A stretch of 64,000 bases of DNA from Mucidula mucida (GCA_015501055.1 JADNYV010000006.1:1-64000), one strand, 5' to 3'. Counted from the stretch's first letter, positions 51,641 to 63,183 are shown. Notes: generated by a model from the sequence alone, not told the origin. A program made the numbers and translations.

Positions 51641-52216
51641 TGGCATCACGTCGCCGCGTTCGCAAGACAGAATTTGCTATATTCTCGGGTTATGAGATGT
51701 CGCCCCAGGCATTCATGAACATGGTCGCCCAAATGCCGGCACTTCGCTCGCGACCGAGAGAGTCATATGACCTTGAGAGTTGTGTCTGCGTATTTGACGT
51801 TTGGTGCAGAAATCACAGAATTCCTAAAGTTCTGGGTGTGTCTCCTCTTGTCCATTGCAAGTGCTTCTCATACTTTATATCGTTCAGCTCTTTACGAATC
51901 AGATGTCCCCAAAACCGAGGACGAGTACGAGGACAAGGACGCGGACGAGGAGACGTACGCCACAGTCACCTCGTTCTTTGTTCCAACCCGTCATATCGAC
52001 TACACGGGCAAATCCCAGCTTAAAGATATCGTCAACGCACCATTCGCACAAGAGACGGAGAAAGACCAGGCCTGCTTGGCATATCTCGCTTGTCGCCTTC
52101 ACAATGACGGCAGTGGCTTGGTGGTGGATACTACGGGATTCACATTTCGCTGGGTCAAGGACTACCATCCGAATTATTCAGTTGTGGTGTGCCCTCTCTG
52201 TGTGCCTTCTTTCTAG
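51640..52216 (+). pseudogene. member of an unknown gene family (MASRRR type)
   Basis: Starts MASRRRVRKTEFAIFSGYEMSPQAFMNMVAQMP; the frame shifts after about 40 codons, continuing LRVVSAYLTFGAEITEFLKFW, an intron (donor GTGTGTCT), and an acidic run ESDVPKTEDEYEDKDADEE, then FFVPTRHIDYTGKSQLKDIV and TGFTFRWVKDY. A shorter relative begins at 53,301, so this is a repeated family, perhaps element-borne. Domain unknown. Confidence 0.45.
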
Positions 52217-52689
52217 TACCTAACCATGTTCAATAGAGCGATTCTTGGTTACGATAAAGAAATGTCGTCCTTTTGAATACAGTATATGGGTTTTATTCGA
52301 TGTCGTCTCCGTTGTTTTGACCTATCAGTATGGGTCCAGACTTACACCTGCGCGTACCTCCAGCGACCAGACTGTGCGACAACATTGGTCTAGGAGAAGC
52401 AAAGTAAGCCTGCTGCTTACGAGGCAGGCACAGTCTTCAGAGCCTTGCAAACAAGGGTATCAAGATGCTCATTGCCCAGGAGATCAATGTTGCAACCAGT
52501 GGGATCACATGAAGAAGGGATATCCATATGGATTTGGTGCAGTGACATGTTTTGTTCTCCATCTCTTCCGACGCTTTCAGGTTGAAGCCACTGGTGCTGA
52601 GTCGGTTGCCACTACGATCAACTAGGTTCATCGTGGAGGCTCTGGTCCACTGGAAACCATCTAAGATCTTTGGCGACGAAGTTCAGGTA

Positions 52690-52902
52690 TACTCATTCGT
52701 GGTTCGGATAATCTGGTGCTTAATCTTATCTTTAGATCATTGGGTCTTTTGCTCCAACTCACTGCTTCCCCCGTGCCGTCGATTATCTGGACGGCAAAAG
52801 ATCAGTGTCAAGGGCATGGTCACCAACGCGTTTGCAGTCCGTGACTACCAGAAGGCGCTAGATATGATTAGCAGCAAAGGCGTGATAAAGGTTATGAAGT
52901 GA
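52690..52902 (+). pseudogene. fragment resembling the C-terminus of a zinc-type alcohol dehydrogenase
   Basis: The last ~40 residues read GRQKISVKGMVTNAFAVRDYQKALDMISSKGVIKVMK then stop, the usual ending of medium-chain dehydrogenases (strand, V(T/S)xxFxL, helix ALDxI, IKVxI). No cofactor-binding or zinc residues are present in the window, so this is a fragment at most. The frame just before it, starting near 52,552, is not recognisable. Confidence 0.35.
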
Positions 52903-53300
52903 TATGACGGAGACGGACATTTAGAGGTGGTGACTAAATATTAACATTGTATCGCTAGCTCATTACCTGTATTTGTCCTTAATCTGCTGTTGTTCCACGA
53001 ATGCTACTGTAATTGATATCGTAAATTTACCTGGCTGCAGTCAGCGCGTGTTAAACTGCGTGTATCGGGATCGAGGGAATCAACCAACGCTTTCGCCTCT
53101 TCCTCGTCCAAAGGTGCAGGAACGAAGTTGTCAGAGGCAAGTTCAATCCTCACATACACATGCGCTGGTACACCTTGTAGCCAGCGGCAACCGTGAGGAG
53201 TCAAGAACTTCTTCCTCGGCAATACAAGTGTGACTCCGATTAGCCACATTGCATTTTGCATTCTGCCTTATTATCCACCACCACCACCACCACCTTCACC

Positions 53301-53600
53301 ATGGCATCATGTCGTCGCGCTCTCAAGACAGAAGATGCTATATTGTCGGGATATGACATGTTGCCCCAGGCATTCATGGACATGGTCGGCTGCCGGTTGG
53401 ATATACCGTATTACAACAGTCCGAGTAGAATTCCAAAGACCACGGCGAAAGTAGAGGTTGTTTGAATGGCGTGCTTCGTACCAACATTGTCTGCGGATGT
53501 AGGGGTAATTGAAGAGACAGACGATGCCGAGGATTCAGACATGGAAGAAGAGAAGAAGCAGGCGAGCGGTCTGGATCCTCGCTCGTTGACGAAGCAGATA
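53301..53600 (+). pseudogene. second, shorter member of the MASRRR-type family
   Basis: MASCRRALKTEDAILSGYDMLPQAFMDMVG matches the start at 51,640 almost residue by residue. It then diverges and a stop follows at about 53,463; an acidic stretch EETDDAEDSDMEEEKK downstream (about 53,510-53,560) may be its second exon. It overlaps the tail of the cupredoxin relic on the other strand. Confidence 0.5.
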
Positions 53601-54197
53601 ACATGTTTGCTTTGAACTGAGCCGCGGTTTGCGTTCCTGTGGGATTAACGGCGAGTACCGCCCCTTAGTTGCATTCACCGCTGCCTCTGTCGGACAACCT
53701 ACAGAGACAAGTATAAGTGGCGCACATCAAATACAGTTATGGACAGGTCTTACCAAATTGGATCTGTGTTGTTCATCATCAAGCTAACAGTTAGAAGCCC
53801 GCTCGCGTCTACGTTGACAATGGTCACGACGCCACTGTTGAATCCGTTACTAGGCGTGCATGGTTTATCAAAAGATGTCACTTCATAAACACATTTTGTC
53901 AGTCCTGTCTCATATTAAGCCTGGAGGACCTCAGAGGACTAACCTATGACACTGTGGGATCCGCTCCTGAATTCAAAAACGATAGTATTGCCAGCCAAAG
54001 GGAAGATTGCTGATGGGTCAAAGCCTTCGCCTTTATGTCTAGTATGCATAAAGGATTGAATACCGGAGATTGTTGAGTAGTAGAAGTATAACCTAGACCT
54101 ACCCAGTCACCTCATCCTTGCCCACGCCCACAGTGTACGTTGCTGCCAATGCTAGAGAAATGAATAAATGAGCGGATAGCAAGGACAGGAGGTTCAT
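53480..54197 (-). pseudogene. secreted cupredoxin-fold protein with a premature stop
   Basis: ATG at 54,197: MNLLSLLSAHLFISLALA is a signal peptide, followed by ATYTVGVGKDEVTG, an intron, HKGEGFDPSAIFPLAGNTIVFEFRSGSHSVI, an intron, SFDKPCTPSNGFNSGVVTIV, MNNTDPIW, an intron, then GSGECN and TAA (53,665-53,667) exactly where a Gln is expected. The frame resumes GAVLAVNPTGTQTAAQFKAN and runs into unrelated sequence. The His (GSHS) and Cys (CTP) of the blue-copper-like fold are present. Such proteins are Agaricomycete secreted cupredoxins of unclear role. The stop fits a single C-to-T change (CAA to TAA). Confidence 0.85.
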
Positions 54198-54399
54198 TGT
54201 GGACGATGGGAAAGTGACAGGACATGTTTCAATAAATAAGATCAGCGGCGATTGAGAAGGAAAATCCCGAGATTAGACCCTTTCAAAGGTTTGCTTCCAA
54301 CCACGACACTCACACTCTTTTTTTCTTTGGGAAAGTGAGTTACATTTGAGTTAAAATGATGCAGATGATGCTAATAGTACAGATATACAGATGACTATG

Positions 54400-54900
54400 C
54401 AATAATATTTACCGACATTGAAGCCAACGACGCGCGCCGGCGGGCAATGGTACACGTTGGTAGAGGCTTTACCTCCCTCGTTCCTTGGACTTTTTTATTT
54501 CCTGCCTTCTTGGCTTTCTTCTTCCCACTATCCTTCGGTCTCTGAGGTCTTCCCGTCCCTTTATCGGCCTCCAACCCATTCTGCTCGCACCATTTCCTGC
54601 CCGCAAAATGCGAAGCGGCGGTTGAAGGCGTGTAGGAGTTGTAGGTGAATGACGGGTATGAGTATGGGTGGAATTGTTTCTTCAGTAAATGCCTGAGGGA
54701 GGGTGTTGGGTGGCAACGAGGGCAACAAAGAGGAGGAGGCTGAGGATGGGGAGGGATATTGCCCTCTTTCCAATCCATTCATCGGCCTTTAGGTATTGCT
54801 CCCTCTCTTGCTGCAACAAGATCTTGCTTTTCCATTCGCCCAGCAGTGGGTCCGAGCTGGAGGGAGGTGTAGAAGACTTTGAGGTGGGCCCCTTGTGCGC
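54400..54900 (-). CDS. fragment of a single-pass membrane protein, unknown
   Basis: Minus-strand reading gives SDPLLGEWKSKILLQQEREQYLKADEWIGKR, then a hydrophobic segment ISLPILSLLLFVALVA, HPPS, a frame change or intron, KKQFHPYSYPSFTYNSYTPSTAASHFAGRKWCEQNGL and a Lys-rich tail (DSGKKKAKKAGNKK). It looks like the C-terminal half of a real protein (charged helix, membrane anchor, basic tail). No start is visible upstream, so it is probably truncated. Confidence 0.4.
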
Positions 54901-55402
54901 CTCACGTCTGGGACGGTGGATAGGATGACACGTAATTAGTCGGTCAGCGCAAGTTGGGAAGTACTTGCGCCTTCGGTGCTCCTATCGAGTTTCAAGGTGA
55001 GTTCTCAAGTATCAAGTATCTCGTGAAGGAATTGAGTGACTGACAGATCTCTAGAGCCATGTTCAGTGGCGACGTTGACACGCCGAGCGCGTTTTGCAAA
55101 GGGTACGCTAGGATTCTTGTCAGCTTTTATAAGCCTCATTGAAGAACAAGGGCCTTACATCAAGCCATCAGTACGGGGTCGTTTGCTGAGTGCCACCGTA
55201 TCTTCTTTGTGCGACACGTCGCTTTCACTGGTGAGGTCTGTTAGATGTCTTTCGGAATGATTATGAACAAAGCTCACGTGTCGCTTAGGTTTCATTGTCT
55301 GATTCATTGTTTGAGTTGATGGTGTCCGGGTCCTGGTTCTTGTTGTCGCCGTTGGCCGTCCTCTAAGGATTGGCCCCAGAAGCGCCACATAGTGGTCATA
55401 CC
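54901..55402. other. no gene seen
   Basis: Short frames only; no structure noticed before the tandem duplication at 55,403. Confidence 0.35.
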
Positions 55403-55577
55403 TCTGTCGCTGGTACAAAGCGCATTGGACTTGTCTCGACTTGTGATGATGTGTCATTGCCATCACTAGCACCCTTGACATGCAACCACTGTCGCTGGTA
55501 CAAAGCGCATTGGACTCGTCTCGACTTGTGATGATGCGTCATTGCCATCACTAGCACCCTTGACATGCAACCACCAT
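55403..55577. repeat. 86-bp tandem duplication
   Basis: CTGTCGCTGGTACAAAGCGC begins at 55,403 and again at 55,489, and both copies run to ACCCTTGACATGCAACCA with three or so differences. Confidence 0.9.
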
Positions 55578-55743
55578 GGTCAAATCTCTACATTCACTCT
55601 CAGCACACATGCTTGCCGACACAGCTGACATTGCCGGAAATAGCAACTATTCTGATGCACGTTTGCAGACGACGGCGCATGCATGTGGCACGTTGAATGG
55701 ATATAAATGACCCCCTGTCCTACTCTGCCAGCAACCGACCATA

Positions 55744-56815
55744 ATGCTCTTCAATACGCTCCTCGTTGTACTGCCCATTGCGGCACAGAAAGTTGTGCTA
55801 ACCAACAACAATGGGTGGGCTGTCGCTATGATTCGAGCCCAGTACGAGGCGTTGAAGGGTGCCGGTTACGAGGTGCCTTAGCATTCCAAGCGTTAGTTTC
55901 TTCAAGCTGGGCTAAGGCGATTACAGGTTATCCTTTCTGCTCCGGCAGAGAACCAGTCGGGCACTGGATCCAGTAGCAAGACGCCAACGGCGCTCAAGGA
56001 GCCGTGTCAGTTTGATTCCTGTCCCACTGGATTGCCGGCTGAGGGAGCCAACGCGTCTGATTGTGAGCAGTTCATCGCGTTGACTTGAATGTTGTTGTGA
56101 CGCTGCTAACAGCGTTCTTGAACTATGTTAACACATACCCCGTCGATGCCGTACTCTATGGAATTCAGACGTTGTCCCCCCAACTCTTTGACAGTGTTCC
56201 GGACCTTGTAGTTTCTGGGCCTAACAGTCTTCTGTGCAACCTCTGAGCCTTGGTTAACATTGCAATGCTCATAGACAACCTCGGCCTTTCTGTTCTTTTC
56301 TCCGGCACCATGTTAGTTAGTTTCTACTAGCAGAAACGCGCGCTTATCGTCCATTATAGTGGTGCGGCCTCTGAGGCAGCTAAAGAAGGCATTCCCTCTA
56401 TAGACTTCTCCTCAGATTCTGGGACTCTATTTCATATACTACTCTGACCTCTGACCCCAACTCCGACAACACTCGCACCTCTCGCATCATCTCCTCCCTC
56501 GCGGTGACATTTGTCAAGGCCATCACTACAGCGGAAGGTGCTATCCTTCCTCCCGAGTCCCAACATCAGCATTAACGTCAACTTCCCCTCGACGCAGAAC
56601 TGTGCTGAGAGCAACTATAAATGGGTTCTATCCAGGATCTTTTAGAACCCTTTCGCGACGGACGTGACTACATGTGGTTCAAGCAGTCTCCCCACAGAGA
56701 GTAATGTGGTCGATGCGGGATGCTTTGCTAGTGTTAGCATTACCTTGAAGACAGATGCGGATGAGGATGGTTTCGCACTAGGCACCCGCTTTTTGCACTG
56801 CAAATTATGAGTTTG
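55744..56815 (+). pseudogene. SurE-like phosphatase/nucleotidase, decayed
   Basis: The start MLFNTLLVVLPIAAQ (signal peptide) leads to KVVLTNNNGWAVAMIRAQYEALKGAGYEV. The family's metal motif TNDDG is TNNNG here. After an intron: VILSAPAENQSGTGSSS, LKEPCQFDSCPTGLPAEGANASD; then FLNYVNTYPVDAVLYGIQTL, PDLVVSGPN, NLGLSVLFSGT, GAASEAAKEGIPSIDFSSDSG, a frameshift, SYTTLTSDPNSDNTR, another frameshift, SINVNFPSTQNCAESNYKWVLSRIF, a TAG, and NPFATDVTTCGSSSLPTES..CFASVSI. Several breaks plus the altered metal site make it a pseudogene. Functional relatives are secreted acid phosphatases. Confidence 0.85.
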
Positions 56816-56899
56816 CCAAGGATCCCGGGGCGGTGACTGGTAGGGAAGAGACTCGGCCGTGGCGACGACTTCATTTAGATGCCCAACAACTCAGAGTAT

Positions 56900-57290
56900 G
56901 AGTGGGGTATCATGTGAAATGAAAACTGCGCCTAACTACTGAGGCTCCTACTTCTAAGCGAGTTACCACCATAATGTAGCATAGTAAATATCTATCTCCC
57001 AGTGAATTAAGTAACTAATAGATCTATGATGGTTTGAGCTCACTGCACTCAAGTCCGAGTCGGAAGCGGGCGAGGTGCTTGCCTTTCTGGGATACTTTAG
57101 ATCACATGGGCAAGACACGTTGCGTTGACCTGATTCCCACGGGTACCCTTCCACCACCGCCATCATCACCCCAGTCTTCCTTCCTCTGGTGGAGACCGCG
57201 TCTACTGGCTAGCTTCCTTTGCGTCTTCGACTGGACGCACACGTCGCCGGAGATTCCGGCGCCATATTCAGGCTACCCGCTGCCGCTACC
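56900..57290. other. no gene seen
   Basis: Spacer between the SurE relic and the Mutator-like element. Confidence 0.35.
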
Positions 57291-57599
57291 ACAGATAACA
57301 CCATTGACCCACCACTGTTACAGTGACGTCATAGCCGGGCCAACCGGTGCGAGTCATCCGGCAGCGGGTTCCGTCCACCAAGTCGCCAACATTGACCCGC
57401 CCGCCTGCCACCCCGCCATCCCGCCCAACTTAGGCGCGAAATGCGCTCTAATACTGATATATTGAAATAAAAATTCTTTTGGCTTGAGTCTTAACCGATT
57501 TCCGGTGAAAGTTGGTGCACTCCTTCCTAATTCGGACTCTTCCTTCTTTGCTGCCACACATTGTGTCTGTTTGCATCACTCGGGTCGAATTCTTGGAAT

Positions 57600-60500
57600 G
57601 GAAGTCGCGTCCCAGGTCTGTGGAAGCTGTGGCAAGCCTAAGGTGTATGACCGGGATCACTTCAAGCCAATCTTTAGTCGGGACGGGGTCAATTATCTGT
57701 CGCGTCTGCACTGAGCGCACCCGCCTTGCAAACAAGAACCAACACGAGAAAAACAAGCAGGAGAGTGGTGCAAAGGACGGCTCCACTGAATCTACCAGCA
57801 CGGCCCCGAGAAATGGGATCGCCTGCAATACCGATTTGTGTAAGTAATCAGCCCAACTTTTTCATTTAACATATCTGATACTTTCATTTAGCTATCACAA
57901 GAAATATGACCACAAGAACACTGATGTTACGCGTTATGTGTACCACTGCGCTCAGATGTCAACCCGCCAACATAAGCCGGTTAAGCAGCATGGCCCGGGT
58001 GTAAAGCGAAACGGCAAAGGGCAGATGGACACCTTCGACTGTGATGGCTGGCTCACCATTTGGGCCTGTCCTGACTCAGATAGCTTCTTTGTACGCATCC
58101 GGCACGCCAAACAACATATATCATACTGCTGCATCGAGCTGCCTGAAGATGTACACAATTATATCAAGGCTAATCCAAAGCTACATGTTCCTCAGGTCTG
58201 AAAGCTTCACTGTTATCAAGTTGACTTAGTTTAACGTTGCATTTTCTAGTTATGGATTGAGATTTTGAAGATGCATCCCGAGCCAGACTTTACCCAGAAG
58301 TCAGTCTATAACTTCTGGTTGAAACAGTATCAGGAGGAATGGAAGCGTGACGAGGATGAGGTGAAGTCTGCCAAAATCCTCTTAGAAGAGTTTCGCAACA
58401 CACCTGCTCTAAGCCCGTACCTCGTCGAGCCTATTCCCAGGCCCGAAGTGGATGATGGATTCACGGCACTTGCATTCTCTCTGCCGAATCCAATTCGGAA
58501 GTGGGGTGGCAAGATTCAGGAGGTGGCTCTTGATTCAGCATGTACGTAGTAGTGCAGTTATGCTCATTCAGCCCGGGTGATACTACTTACTGACATAACA
58601 CGTAGGGAACACAAACAAGTCACGCTTCGAAGGTTATGCCCTTCTTGGCGAGGTTTACGGATTGGGGTGTCCTCTAGGATATCTATTGATCCAATCGAAT
58701 GAAGGTGAGCCTGGTGAGAAAGAGAAATACCTCCGGAAGCTTTTGGAACACTTTTGCACGACGTGGGAGCTTCGCGTTCTTAAGACTCTCTCCAATAAGG
58801 ATATTACGGAGATTAACACATTTCTTGCCGAGCTGCCAGCCAAGCATCAACTTTGCTTCTGGCACTGCCTTTGTGCAATCAAAACATGATTGGCTGTCAT
58901 TGCGTGTCATCCTGCTTACTACAACGCGAACAACGTGTTCCAAGAGTTTGACTGGATCGACAGATCATTCATGCCGATCAATCAGATTTGTGAGACCGAT
59001 AGGTCAAAGGTCGGGTTTATTTCGAACTGTTCTTGTACTAGTTACTGACAAGCGTTGAAAGGTCGACTTAGCCGTGGCACAGAAGGCTCTCCCAGTTCTC
59101 AAACTGCGACTTGGAGGTGTTATTGTTAACAAAGCACCCCAACTTCCGAAACTTACTATTTGGTTGAATGGTTCCGAGCACACAGTCCACAACACGGTAA
59201 GATTGACTGCAGAACTTGACGAGTATCTGGAAAATCTTGATGACGATGATCTTGACTCGGCGGAGGACTTGAATGCACAGGATCAAGAGGACGGATCCGA
59301 CTGGATGTTTGAGCCCGGAGAGACGGTTCAAGATTCTGTCTTTGGGCCGGACAAGAGCTACATGTTCTGTCCGGCGCCCCATTGCAAACACCTTCTCCAT
59401 TTATTCACTAAACACTTCTGCAAGCATCCTCTGCTTCCTGATCGTCATGGAGCTAATAGAACAGCGGAGCAGATACATCGAGACACCGTTTATGAGATGT
59501 ATCAGTTTTGCTTTCAGCGGGGATTACGGGAGGTGTGGGGTTACATGTGGACATCTTGGTACTCCGCAAAGAAATGGGCTCTCTGGGCACGTTCAACTTG
59601 CCTCGTCTCTGCCATCTGCGAACTACAATGACGGTGGAGAATTTCTGGTGCTTTCTCAAGCACGAGACACTTCATCATCTGCTTCACCCGCGACTCAATC
59701 AGCTGGTCTGGCTTCTTGTAACGATGTATCGCCTCGATTCGACACGAAATTCCGGAAGTTCGATGATGATTACCGTCTGGGTCATCATGAGAGCTCTCTC
59801 CTTTTCAGAAGAGTTTCAAGGCAGCATGGATGAAACTGCAATCATTGCCAGTTGCGGATATGTCAAGATATATTGTCAACGTCAAAAAATGGACTTGTAC
59901 ATGTGGCCAGCAGAAGTACAACACATTTCTGCTGTGCAAGCATCTTGTCCAGTCCGTAGACAATCCTCGCCTCGCTTTTTCCAGGAGGTTGTGCGGCAAC
60001 GTGTCATCCCATTCTATTGGCACCCTCTACTTCAATTGAAGGGCACGGGGCAGTCCTTCCCGAGATGATGATGGGTGCATCAGCGATGGTGACAATGCCC
60101 AAGATCTGGCAGCCAGGTACTGGGAAAGCGCACTCAGAGCAGCCGTGAATCAGAAGAAGTTAATCCTGATGCTACAGATCAAGTAGCGCAGCGGAAGCGC
60201 GTTGCAAATGGAGACAGAGATGATCCAATAGAGATTTCGGGCAGCTCGTCTCCCATTCATCTGAGTGACGCAGAAGATGACGAGGTAGGTGCTCTCAGAT
60301 TCTAAATTAACCAGTAGCTGAGTGCTGTACAGTATTCCGAAGCGAAAGAGTCGCTCCTAAAGCGGGCCCAGGATTTAGAAGATGCAGCGCGGCTCATGAG
60401 AGAGCAGGTTGGTCTTGATTCTAAGTTATGGGTCAAAAGTGTGCACCGGCGTAACATTGGCCGGGATGTGGTTGATTTGGTCAAGGATGTTCGCCGATAT

Positions 60501-60683
60501 ACCCATGGACGCGACCGGCCATCTGGAAGGGATACTACTTGGGCGTTAAACAGTGATCGCAAGCAGATGCGGTTCCGGGACAATACAATGGGCTACCAAG
60601 TCCCATTGCCAGACAGGGATGCGAGAGAAGGTTTGGTTGGACTTCAGACTGGTAGTGCTATGGAAGCGATTGAAATTGATTGA
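57600..60683 (+). pseudogene. MULE transposase with SWIM zinc finger
   Basis: Exons give a Cys-rich start (VCGSCGKPKVYDRDHF), RYVYHCAQMSTRQHK, DCDGWLTIWACPDSD, EEWKRDEDEVKSAKILLEEF, WGGKIQEVALDSA, then WNTNKSRFEGYALLGEVYGLGCPLGYLLIQSNEGE, LSNKDITEINTFL, LPAKHQLCFWHCLCAIKT, a TGA at 58,887-58,889 and LAVIACHPAYYN. Later: CPAPHCKHLLHLFTKHFCKHPLLP, a block VENFWCFLKHETLHHLLHPRLNQLVWLL and the SWIM motif WTCTCGQQKYNTFLLCKHLVQ (CxCxnCxH). This is the MULE order seen in Agaricomycetes. The TGA sits where Arg is usual (CGA to TGA), and frame changes occur near 59,600 and 59,750, so it is inactive as it stands. The 3' part past 60,060 (acidic SGSSSPIHLSDAEDDE, then a helical tail) may be the final exons. 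Confidence 0.85.
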
Positions 60684-60767
60684 AGTAAGTCGTCTTCGTT
60701 GATTCAACTATGTGGAAGAAGATGCTTATTGGAAAATAGGGGGTCTCTTCCTATTGAAGACGAGTCA

Positions 60768-60843
60768 CCGGCAGGCAAATTTTGGCTTGATTTCAACAGA
60801 CTGGTGATGTCATCTGTAAAAATCAAGCCAAAATTTGCCGGGG
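60768..60843. repeat. ~75-bp hairpin related to that at 35.6 kb
   Basis: CCGGCAGGCAAATTTTGGCTTGATTT, a middle CAGACTGGTGATGTCATCTGT, and AAATCAAGCCAAAATTTGCCGG form a palindrome inside the MULE, just before its right inverted repeat. Confidence 0.8.
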
Positions 60844-61113
60844 GCATCCCATGCAAGACGGATGCTGCAAGTCTATCCTGCTAGTTTAAAATTGCATGAC
60901 TTTCACGGGAAATTGGTCAAGACTTGAGCAAAAAAAATTTATTTCAATATATCAGTATTAGAGCGCATTTCGCGCCTAAGTTGGGCGGGATGGCGGGGTG
61001 GCAGGCGGGCGGGTCGATGTTGGCGACTTGGACGAACCCGCTGCCGGATGACTCGCACCGGTTGGCCCGGCTATGACGTCACTGTAACAGTGGTGGGTCA
61101 ATGGCGTTATCTG

Positions 61114-61640
61114 GACTTCTAGAGTTGGTGTGGTCGCGTCAACGGTTTCGTTGTACATCGGCGTAGAATTACTTCCTAATTGGGCTCAACCCTGAGCAGA
61201 ATTCCCGAGCGGAGCAAAGTGTGGAGAGTGCACATTGCTTTGCAAGGTGCTGTACTACCTCGTCAATCACTGTCACTGTCAGTGTTGGTGAGTGAGTTCC
61301 TTCTTTCCAATGACATTTTGAATGGTCAAACATGCCAGGTCCTCAGTTCTCAATGATGCACTCTGGTTGTGCAGCTGGGCTGCAGATCATGGTTGATACA
61401 TATTAACAATGAAATGTAGGCGCCGATCTGGGCTAATCATTGTCTGGATACTTAAAGACTGATAACAATCCCCCCGCGATTGAACTTCCACGGCTTCCAC
61501 ATGTCGAATTTACTGCTTTCAGCAGACTACAGTAATCAGTACACGTCTAACACGATTAAATGCTGGAATATGATGAACAAAGCCTTTCCTGCTTTATTCC
61601 AATTCATCCAAACAACCCATTGGGGATCCAAACAAGACCA
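61114..61640. other. no gene seen
   Basis: Spacer between the MULE right end and the C6 factor fragment. Confidence 0.35.
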
Positions 61641-61649
61641 AATGCTAAG

Positions 61650-62470
61650 CAGTTCTGACTTCCAGTCCTTCTGCATCCACCATTGTCCGTTTGACCTGTC
61701 CATCGCCGCGCAATAATGTTCCAGCAGAATCAACGTGCGAGGTTGACGCTGGGCTAGCAACGACATGAAGGCATCGGACCACAGCATTAGCCAGAGAAAC
61801 GCAGCATGCATATGGTAATCTCAATAGAAGGAAGCCGCCCGAGACCTGCACAAGAAGCATAACAAGTGCTGATATGCAGCAGAAACCGACGTGTCCAGTA
61901 CCTCGCTGATCTGAGGAGCGCCATCAACTGGCAGCGGAAGGGTTGTTAGGGACGGCGGGAAGCGTCGAGCTACGTCTTTAGATTCTCCCAGATCCAGAAG
62001 AGCAGTGATCCAGGGAATCAACCCGGCTACGCTCGAGAACTGAAGACCAGACAATTGGCTACAAAAGGCCGCCGCCGACGTTCGTAAGATGGTCAATCAC
62101 GGTGTTGGGATATGAACAGAGGCTGAGGACGCAAAACCGTATAGTGCAATAAATGTCTGGGCGCTAAAGTGGGCGCCGGAATCCATCCTGCGATGACCGC
62201 CGTTTACTTCTGCGGCACGAAGGGTGTCATTAAAGTAAGAGACCGCGGATGTGGCGTATTTCGTCGCCCAAGGATGGGTGGAGTTGAGCGTGTAAAGATG
62301 GAGAGCCAATATGGCGAGGAGGGAGTCAAGAAGGAGCTTGTTTTCCATCATGACGAACAAACGTGGAATAGTGAGCCGCCAGAGGCGACGGGATCCTCAC
62401 AAATGGTGAAGCATGTACTCGTCGTGTACTGGTGCATCAATTCAATGCCTTTACAGGATGCAATAGGTCA
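61650..62470 (-). pseudogene. C6 transcription factor, C-terminal regulatory region fragment
   Basis: Minus-strand reading from about 62,470: ELMHQYTTSTCFTICEDPVAS, a frame change, WRLTIPRL..NKLLLDSLLAILALHLYTLNS, SYFNDTLRAAEV, SAQTFIALYGFAS; an intron; a segment with GLIPWITALLDLGES and LPLPVDGAPQISEVLD; then ACCVSLANAV, and on an adjacent frame FMSLLAQRQPRTLILLEHYCAAMDRSNGQWWMQKDW. This is the conserved order of Upc2-type fungal C6 factors (ELMHHYTTSTC..HPFLMHGLLAISALHL..LLEHYC..WW..GW). The zinc cluster is not in the window and frames shift at least twice, so it is a relic or heavily mis-phased gene. Confidence 0.65.
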
Positions 62471-63180
62471 GGAAAGTCCAGGGACACATTACGTAGCCTC
62501 ATTGGCCTGGACAATCGCGCGCGCGCGCTTTGGGGAATCGCGGAATAATATCGCACTTGAAGGGCACTGGACGGCTGTATACAGAAGCATCAGAACTAGC
62601 CCAAGAACTGAAGGTCATATACACGTACAGAACAAGGCCCTCGTGAAGTAGACCTCACCGTCGGGTGTTCGCGACTGACTAAGCCACGAGACTCAACCAG
62701 GTACCACAGCAAGAACTTAAGGAGGAAAGTGTTCGCGTTCGTAGAACTAGGCTAGGCCAGGTGTATAAACGAGATTGGAACTAAAGTACAATGATACTAC
62801 ACTACTGCTTATATACTAGTAAGTCTGTATTTGAGACTCCTTGTCCATACGCGTTTCCACTAGGGATGCTCCACGCCCTTGACCCAGTGTTGTATGCTAC
62901 TAGTCCGTGAAACCAATAAATACGGGTGGTAACTGCATGTAAGTAATAATACTGAAACAACCATGTGTACTACGAGTGTCGGCGGTGTGTATACAATAGG
63001 GAATCCATGAGGTATCGGCATGTATGATGTCATCCATGTTTTGGCGTGTGTCCGACATGAGTACGGCTTCGGTAATAAAAGGAGTATGATCGGTGACGAA
63101 ACAGATGATGAAACAGTCCATTGGTTGATAAGACAAGCCCCGATAAGATATGATAAGATGTGAAAGTGTGAAAATATGGC
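62471..63180. other. no gene seen
   Basis: Plus-strand frame 62,169-62,651 is antisense to the factor fragment. The rest is AT-rich spacer before the Gypsy element. Confidence 0.35.
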
Positions 63181-63183
63181 AAT

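Larger units (their letters stand above)
57292..61113 (+). mobile_element. Mutator-like (MULE) DNA transposon
   Basis: The left end CAGATAACACCATTGACCC and the reverse complement of the right end, CAGATAACGCCATTGACCC, start terminal inverted repeats of about 200 bp (57,292-57,490 and 60,915-61,113) that run to AATACTGATATATTGAAATAAA. Between them lies one transposase gene. The 9-bp flanks (CCGCTACCA and GACTTCTAG) do not match, so no target duplication is visible. Confidence 0.88.
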
